In this document: piece by piece, positions 20,907 to 22,094 of the stretch
Layout of the letters: each line of letters starts with the position of its first letter
How positions within the stretch are numbered: position 1 is the stretch's first letter
From: Elusimicrobia bacterium UBA5214
GTDB taxonomy: Bacteria; Elusimicrobiota; UBA5214
Reading direction: 5' to 3'
DNA: 22,094 nt
Assembly: GCA_002412545.1 (NCBI GenBank)
Contig: DHVG01000023.1
Coordinates: 1 to 22,094, forward strand
Translations under genes and position numbers: made by a program
Notes under the pieces: model-generated
What the model was told of the DNA's origin: nothing
The model's input: only the letters and a program-made list of their open reading frames with translations
Databases searched by the model: none

Positions 20907-21917
20907 TTATTTTTGTGTTTTAACATAGATTCTTGAGTATATTCTAACTGGAACGTCTAAATTTTTTATTTCTGCGGTAATTACAAAAGCAAAATTTTTA
21001 TTTTTGTATTCTTCACTGCTGGGAATTTTTAGTTTCATCGCAATATCTTGAATCTGTCTTTTTTTGGTCTTAATGCTTTTCTTACTTAGCTTTAGCCAAC
21101 TTTTATCCGGTGCTGGTTCATAACCAGCGGATAAACCATAGGAGTCCGGATTATCGGCTACTGCAAGTTCAAATTGATATGTTTCATCTCCACGATTTAT
21201 TACTTGAAGAGTAGGATAGATATTTTTACCCAATTCAATCTCTTTTCCTACTGGCACATTGGAGAGATAGAGATTAAACGGAGCTAATTCTATCTTTAAA
21301 GCTTCCAAGGTTCTCCGACGATGTTCCTCAAATGTCTGTTGTGGTGTCGGACCAGTAGAAAAACGCAACCTACTCTTTAGTCCAAGACCGACATATAATC
21401 CCGGACTATCCGGAGACATAACCGTTTCGGTTACCAAGAATGCCTGAAAATTCCTGTTCTCGTATTCCTTGTCTTGTGGAATAGAGATGATTACATCGCA
21501 ATCGGATTCTTCTCCTGAAGCGAGGTCAAACCGTTCAGGCATAACTTTTATCCATCCCGGGTCAGGGATTGGTTCGTATCCTTCCCTGAGTTCTTCTTTT
21601 CTTGGTATTTCCACTTTTATCTCCAGAGGATATTTTCTTTCCGCTTTGTTCATCACTTTGTAAGGAAGTCCTTGCTCTTTTTTCAAACTGTAAACCATTC
21701 CCGGTTTCAATCCTCCCAAGATTACATCGGTGAACTTAGTAGATAGCCCCTGTTGCACTTTCTGACTTAGAAGGTCACCATTAGAGAACAGAGTTAGAGT
21801 TAAAGACAGCAGACTAAGTATCACTACCTTTAGTTTCAATATCTGTAAATCTTTATCTTTTTTCATATACAAACGTAGGAAAAGTTTTTCCTCATTTCTC
21901 TTCCTATTCACTCTCAT
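20907..21917 (-). CDS. Exported protein with two Ig-like modules
   Basis: 336 aa. The start at 21917 overlaps the stop of the preceding gene (TAATG), which favours it. Met18 (21866) would give a more usual signal peptide, so both are possible. A hydrophobic segment at ~29-50 follows basic residues. The remainder consists of two related beta-sandwich units (~55-190 and ~207-336). The matching blocks are GYEPIPDPGWIKV / GYEPAPDKSWLKL and EYENRNFQAFLVTE / EYKNKNFAFVITAE, which shows an internal duplication. The layout recalls NEW3/MSP-type Ig-like domains of surface assemblies, but I do not recognise a named family. It lies 26 bp before the large FN3 gene in the same direction, so it may be a scaffold or chaperone-like partner for surface proteins. 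That role is inference. Confidence 0.75.
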   Translation of the reverse strand: MRVNRKRNEEKLFLRLYMKKDKDLQILKLKVVILSLLSLTLTLFSNGDLLSQKVQQGLSTKFTDVILGGLKPGMVYSLKKEQGLPYKVMNKAERKYPLEIKVEIPRKEELREGYEPIPDPGWIKVMPERFDLASGEESDCDVIISIPQDKEYENRNFQAFLVTETVMSPDSPGLYVGLGLKSRLRFSTGPTPQQTFEEHRRRTLEALKIELAPFNLYLSNVPVGKEIELGKNIYPTLQVINRGDETYQFELAVADNPDSYGLSAGYEPAPDKSWLKLSKKSIKTKKRQIQDIAMKLKIPSSEEYKNKNFAFVITAEIKNLDVPVRIYSRIYVKTQK

Positions 21918-22094
21918 TACTGTGCAGTAGCCCTTATTCTCACCGTAATTGTCTGTTGATTAGAGTTACTCACTGATGTCGGCATATCTAACCTGAACCA
22001 AAGATTCGCTGTCCCGCTGATACCAAGAGTCTGCTGAGTCCCACCTGACTGGGTCAGATTTTCATATCCACCATCACCTGTGGTAGCAGAGAAC
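21917..22094 (-). CDS. C-terminal fragment of a secreted protein (starts beyond window)
   Basis: An open frame from the right edge to the TAA at 21917-21919 encodes ~58 residues. It contains SATTGDGGYENLTQSGG, then LWFRLDMPTSVSNSNQQ, and ends TITVRIRATAQ. The Thr/Ser/Gln-rich beta-strand character and the strand-like ending resemble small exported beta-sandwich proteins, but the fragment is too short to classify. The 1-nt overlap with the next start (TAATG) places it in the same operon as the two-Ig-domain protein. Confidence 0.7.
   Translation of the reverse strand, partial: FSATTGDGGYENLTQSGGTQQTLGISGTANLWFRLDMPTSVSNSNQQTITVRIRATAQ

Overview
The window looks like part of the chromosome of an uncultivated, AT-rich, diderm bacterium. 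Evidence for an outer membrane includes a TolC-type protein, two secreted beta-barrel proteins, an OmpA peptidoglycan-binding domain and a PorV/PorQ-type barrel. The style (FN3-rich secreted proteins ending in a FlgD/T9SS-like domain, TPR-rich proteins, many interspersed palindromes, meso-DAP/lysine genes) recalls candidate phyla of the Omnitrophota, Desantisbacteria or WOR-3 kind. That placement is inference and no marker gene here fixes it. Every convincing gene lies on the minus strand, so the window is described below from high to low coordinates.

22094-15838, cell-surface block. In order: the 3' end of a secreted protein; a 336-aa protein with two Ig-like modules (coupled start, TAATG); a 1019-aa FN3/Ig-like protein with a C-terminal FlgD/T9SS-like domain; and a fusion of a PorV-type barrel, two FN3 domains and an OmpA domain. 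The last two share FN3 modules and probably act together at the outer membrane.

15578-4874, long mixed operon. A well-formed sigma-70-like promoter (15645-15673) precedes a GT2 polyprenyl-phosphate sugar synthase and a membrane GT-C glycosyltransferase fused to TPRs. Then come argG, a TolC-type protein, a patatin-like lipase, a TPR lipoprotein-like or periplasmic protein, lysA, dapF and dapA. Four consecutive junctions (argG/tolC/patatin/TPR/lysA) are 4-nt ATGA or GTGA overlaps. The last two junctions (lysA/dapF, dapF/dapA) are instead filled with repeat sequence. A probable terminator follows dapA.

4501-3276, small accessory genes in palindrome-rich DNA: a DUF5678-like protein overlapping a stand-alone retropepsin-like aspartic protease, and a small GIY-YIG nuclease bracketed by 14-bp inverted repeats.

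3223-1, second envelope cluster. Two outer-membrane beta-barrel proteins, a 36-aa membrane or secreted peptide, a tetraheme cytochrome c and a truncated-by-window secreted PPC/carboxypeptidase-regulatory-like protein, packed with 0-nt gaps, a 4-nt overlap and a 13-nt gap.

The most unusual signal is repeat DNA entering protein-coding sequence. dapF carries a roughly 50-codon palindromic insertion near its 3' end and a 2 x 21-bp repeat near its 5' end, both in frame. The TolC signal peptide is written in a heptamer repeat, and the GIY-YIG gene ends inside a copy of the same palindrome family found in dapF. No tRNA, rRNA, CRISPR array or riboswitch was recognised.
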